Assembly: GCA_035911095.1 (NCBI GenBank)
Contig: JAMHWF010000114.1
Location: 16,727-80,726, forward strand
From: JAMHWF01 sp035911095
Lineage (GTDB): Bacteria > Pseudomonadota > Gammaproteobacteria > Burkholderiales > Burkholderiaceae_C
Direction of reading: 5' to 3'
DNA: 64,000 nucleotides
Shown here: positions 61,265 to 64,000 of the stretch, piece by piece
Layout of the letters: every line of letters starts with the position of its first letter
Position numbering within the stretch: position 1 is the stretch's first letter
Position numbers and translations under genes: made by a program
Notes under the pieces: model-generated
What the model was told of the DNA's origin: nothing
The model's database searches: none
What the model saw: the letters and a program-made list of their open reading frames with translations, nothing else

Positions 61265-63307
61265 TCAGGGCCCGGCGGGGGCGGGGGCCGCCACTGCGGC
61301 GGCCGCGACGCGGCGGGGCGCGGCGGCGAGCATCTCGGGCGTGGCACCGGCCGGCAGGGTCGAGCGTGGCAGCGGCATCTGCGAGGCGACCCGCGGCGTG
61401 CCGGTCGGCGCCACCGACTTGCCCTGCTGCGTCAGCGCGACGTCCTCCGGGCTCGGGTAGCGGTCCAGCAGCACGTGGTCGAACACGCGGCGGGCGATCG
61501 GCGCCGCGGCGGCGGCACCGAAGCCCGCGTTCTCGACGATCACCGCCAGCGCGATGCGCGGCTCGTCGACCGGCGCGAAGGCCATGTACAGCGAGTGGTC
61601 GCGCTGGTGCTCCTCGAGCTTCGAGGCCTCGTACTTCTGGTTCTGGCGGATCGTCACCGCCTGCGCGGTGCCGGTCTTGCCGCCGCTCAGGTAGCCGGAG
61701 CCGGCGAAGACCCGCGTCGAGGTGCCTTCCTGCGTGACGAGAAACATCGCGCGCTTGAGCAGCGCGACATGCTCGGGCTTGAGCGCCAGCGGCGGCAGGT
61801 CGGCGGGGCCGGCGCGCGGCGACTCGCGCTCGCGCATCTGCTCGACCTCGCGCACGATGTGCGGCACATGGCGCTCGCCGCCGGAGACCAACGTCGCCGT
61901 CGCGCTCGCCAGCTGCAGCATCGTGAAGTTGTTGTAGCCCTGGCCGATGCCCAGCGAGATCGTCTCGCCGGCATACCACTTCTGCTGCTCGGGCCGCTTG
62001 TAGGCGCGGCGCTTCCATTCGGTGGACGGCAGTACGCCGGTGCCCTCGCCGACCATGTCGATCCCGGTGCGGCGCCCGAACCCGAACGGCGAGAGCTGCT
62101 CGTGCATCAGGTCGACGCCCATCTCGCCGGCGAGCGAATAGAAGTAGACGTTGCTCGACTTGACGATCGCACGCGTCATGTCGACCGAGCCCAGGCCGTG
62201 GTCGCCGTGGCTGCGGAAGCGGTGGTTGCCGAACATGAACGAGCCGCCGTCGTAGATCACCTGGCTGGCGCTGCGCTTGCCGCTGTTGAGCGCGGCGATC
62301 GCCATGAAGGGCTTGAAGGTCGAGCCCGGCGGGTAGGTGCCCCGCAGCGCGCGGTTGAGCAGCGGGCGATCGATCGACTCGTTGAGCTCGCGCCAGCTGT
62401 CGACGTCGATCCCGTCGACGAACAGGTTGGGGTCGAAGGTCGGCTTGCTGACGAAAGCCAGGACCTCGCCGTTGCGCGGGTCGATCGCCACCAGCGCGCC
62501 GCGGCGGTCGCCGAACAGCTCCTCGACCATCGCCTGCAGGCGGATGTCGATCGACAGCGTCAGCGTGTCGCCGGGGGTCGGCGCCTGGCTGCGCAGGCGC
62601 CGCACGGCGCGACCGCCGGCGCTCTGCTCGACCTCGTCGAAGCCGGTGTCGCCGTGCAGCTCCGACTCGTAGCTCTGCTCGACGCCGAGCTTGCCGATGT
62701 ACTCGGTGCCGCGGTAGTTGGCCAGGACCTCGTCGTCCCAGTCCTCCATCTTCGTCTTCTCGGCCTGGTTGATGCGGCCGATGTAGCCGATCACGTGGCT
62801 GGCGGTGGCGCCGAGCGGGTAGTGGCGGAAGAGCCGCGCCTTGATCTCGACGCCGGGGAAGCGGTAGCGCTGCGCGGTGAAGCGGGCGACCTCCTCGTCC
62901 GAGAGCTTGGTGCGCAGCGGCAGCGAGTCCATGCCGCGCGATTCCTCCAGCGCCCGCTTGAAGCGGCGGCGGTCGCGCGCCGAGACCTCGACCAGCTGGG
63001 CGAGCTCCTCGACCGTCGCCTCCAGGTCGCCCGCGCGCGAAGGCGTCACCTCGAGCGTGTAGGCGGCGTAGTTGTTCGCCAGCACGATGCCGTTGCGGTC
63101 GACGATCAGTCCGCGGTTCGGCACGATCGGCACCACCGCGATGCGGTTGTTCTCGGCGCGCAGGGCCAGCGCCTCGTGCTGCCAGACCTGCAGGTAGACG
63201 AGGCGGGTGGCGATCAGCCCGAAGCCGAACAGCACGAACGCGGCGGCCGCCAGCAGCCGCCCGCGAAAGCGGTGCAGCTCCTGCTCGACATCCTTGAGTT
63301 CGATCAT
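61265..63307 (-). CDS. mrdA: Penicillin-binding protein 2
   Basis: The 680-residue transpeptidase has an N-terminal membrane anchor (about 18-38), a pedestal domain (VPNRGLIVDRNGIVLANN) and the catalytic STFK (329-332), SSN (384-386) and KTG (544-546) motifs. The C-terminal ~60 residues are an Ala/Pro-rich tail. PBP2 cross-links peptidoglycan during elongation with RodA. I used the ATG giving MIELKDVEQEL; an in-frame ATG six codons upstream is possible but adds non-family residues. Confidence 0.96.
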   Translation of the reverse strand: MIELKDVEQELHRFRGRLLAAAAFVLFGFGLIATRLVYLQVWQHEALALRAENNRIAVVPIVPNRGLIVDRNGIVLANNYAAYTLEVTPSRAGDLEATVEELAQLVEVSARDRRRFKRALEESRGMDSLPLRTKLSDEEVARFTAQRYRFPGVEIKARLFRHYPLGATASHVIGYIGRINQAEKTKMEDWDDEVLANYRGTEYIGKLGVEQSYESELHGDTGFDEVEQSAGGRAVRRLRSQAPTPGDTLTLSIDIRLQAMVEELFGDRRGALVAIDPRNGEVLAFVSKPTFDPNLFVDGIDVDSWRELNESIDRPLLNRALRGTYPPGSTFKPFMAIAALNSGKRSASQVIYDGGSFMFGNHRFRSHGDHGLGSVDMTRAIVKSSNVYFYSLAGEMGVDLMHEQLSPFGFGRRTGIDMVGEGTGVLPSTEWKRRAYKRPEQQKWYAGETISLGIGQGYNNFTMLQLASATATLVSGGERHVPHIVREVEQMRERESPRAGPADLPPLALKPEHVALLKRAMFLVTQEGTSTRVFAGSGYLSGGKTGTAQAVTIRQNQKYEASKLEEHQRDHSLYMAFAPVDEPRIALAVIVENAGFGAAAAAPIARRVFDHVLLDRYPSPEDVALTQQGKSVAPTGTPRVASQMPLPRSTLPAGATPEMLAAAPRRVAAAAVAAPAPAGP

Positions 63308-63363
63308 TGCCGGTTCGGGTCCCATGCCTCGGGCGGCTCAGTGAGCGCTCGCCGCCCTGCCGG

Positions 63364-63882
63364 TCAGAGAGGACGATTCTGATCCGGATCGGGGGCCCGG
63401 CGCTGGGGCGCGAGCAGCAACCACGTCACGATCGGCCAGAGCAGCGTCTCGAAAACCGGCGCCAGCGCCAATTCCCAGCCCGGCAGCATGTCGCGCGCGG
63501 CGGTGCGCACCAGGAACGTGACCAGATGAGCGGCGGCGAACAGCGGCAGCAGCTGGGGCGTCTGCGCCAGCACGCCGAACCACAGCAGGCGCCGGTGCAT
63601 CGCCGTCGCGAGGAAGCCCATCAGCGTGTAGGCGAGGGCGTGCTGGCCCAGCAGCGCGCCCGCGTGCACGTCCATCAGCAGGCCGAGCGTGAAGGCGATG
63701 CCGACACCGACCCGGCGCGGCTGGTGGACCATCCAGAACACGAGCACGACGGCGACCACGTCCGGCATCGCCGCCGTGCGGCCGATCGGCAGCATGTTGA
63801 TCGCCAGGGCGAAGAGCAGCGTGAAGGCGATGAAGACCGGATTGGCCGGCATCAGCAGCTGGGCGCCGCGCGGCATGATCAT
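63364..63882 (-). CDS. mreD: Rod-shape determining protein MreD
   Basis: The 172-residue protein has five to six membrane helices, with PDVVAVVLVFWMVHQPRRVGVG and GLLMDVHAGALLGQHALAYTLMGF typical of MreD. It is an inner-membrane part of the elongasome and links MreC with RodA/PBP2. Its start ATG overlaps the mreC stop (ATGA), and mrdA follows. Confidence 0.93.
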   Translation of the reverse strand: MIMPRGAQLLMPANPVFIAFTLLFALAINMLPIGRTAAMPDVVAVVLVFWMVHQPRRVGVGIAFTLGLLMDVHAGALLGQHALAYTLMGFLATAMHRRLLWFGVLAQTPQLLPLFAAAHLVTFLVRTAARDMLPGWELALAPVFETLLWPIVTWLLLAPQRRAPDPDQNRPL

Positions 63883-64000
63883 CGGGCCGCCCTCCGTCGC
63901 GCCGGCGTGCTCGCCGCGGCCACGGCCGCGGCCGGCAGCGGCGACACCGCAGCGCCTGGGCCTGCGGCGGGTGCGACGGCCGGGCGCCGGCTCATGGTCG
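63879..64000 (-). CDS. mreC: Rod-shape determining protein MreC, C-terminal end (partial)
   Basis: The last 39 codons are in the window, ending in RRAAR before TGA, which overlaps the mreD ATG. The peptide is an Ala/Pro-rich low-complexity tail and has no diagnostic motif. Identity rests on gene order (mreC-mreD-mrdA-rodA) and the ATGA overlap. The beta-barrel core of MreC lies beyond the window end. Confidence 0.75.
   Translation of the reverse strand, partial: TMSRRPAVAPAAGPGAAVSPLPAAAVAAASTPARRRAAR

Overview
The window is a chromosomal segment of a very GC-rich betaproteobacterium, most likely a Burkholderiales member of the Rubrivivax/Leptothrix/Ideonella type. This is inferred from coding style (nearly all third positions are G or C), from gene pairs such as gspA-gspB, moaC beside an M48 protease, recA-recX and mreC-mreD-mrdA-rodA, and from family signatures. 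No rRNA, tRNA, CRISPR array, insertion sequence or prophage was seen. Most of the window is housekeeping chromosome with a few accessory islands.

Layout: 0-3.4 kb holds the tail of pldA, the type II secretion assembly pair gspAB, and creA. 3.4-4.7 kb is a small regulatory island: an HTH protein, a divergent promoter carrying a GTAAA-N5-TTTAC palindrome, a predicted 34-residue peptide, a 25-base inverted repeat and a small membrane peptide. 4.7-13.3 kb is mixed metabolism and transport: a ketopantoate reductase-like enzyme, an acyl/oxalyl-CoA ligase, an SDR, a SulP transporter, an acyltransferase, ssb and an orphan membrane protein. 13.4-17.9 kb has a lipoprotein prolyl oligopeptidase and recQ. 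17.9-23.1 kb is a compact ethanolamine catabolic unit (permease, eutB, eutC, divergent AraC regulator) with no microcompartment genes. 23.2-28.4 kb carries Pmp3, a lipoprotein and an ECF sigma / putative anti-sigma / divergent VWA-protein cluster.

28.6-33.4 kb has uvrA, an isomerase-like DsbA-fold protein, and a BON lipoprotein-DUF883 operon closed by a clear terminator. 33.7-39.6 kb is a signalling cluster: a CHASE3 kinase, a receiver-only protein, a NarL-type regulator and a large multi-PAS hybrid kinase. 39.6-42.4 kb holds a histone-tail SWIB protein, a holin-like membrane protein and a BepA-type protease. 42.6-48.0 kb is moaC plus a type IV pilin locus: two tandem pilins behind a sigma-54-type promoter, a TfpZ-type accessory protein, a PglL/PilO-type oligosaccharyltransferase and a cyclic-nucleotide phosphodiesterase-like protein. 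48.3-51.0 kb is an FHA / PP2C / Ser-Thr kinase module. 51.0-64.0 kb is core: terC, sucCD, recX-recA with a LexA box, a two-component system, a patatin, and the rod-shape genes rodA, mrdA, mreD and the end of mreC.

The points most worth a second look are the HTH/operator/small-peptide island, the ECF-VWA cluster with its Arg-rich coupling ORF, two genes that appear to need a CTG start codon, the triple GCTGACA repeat before the BON gene, and the tandem pilins separated by a terminator.
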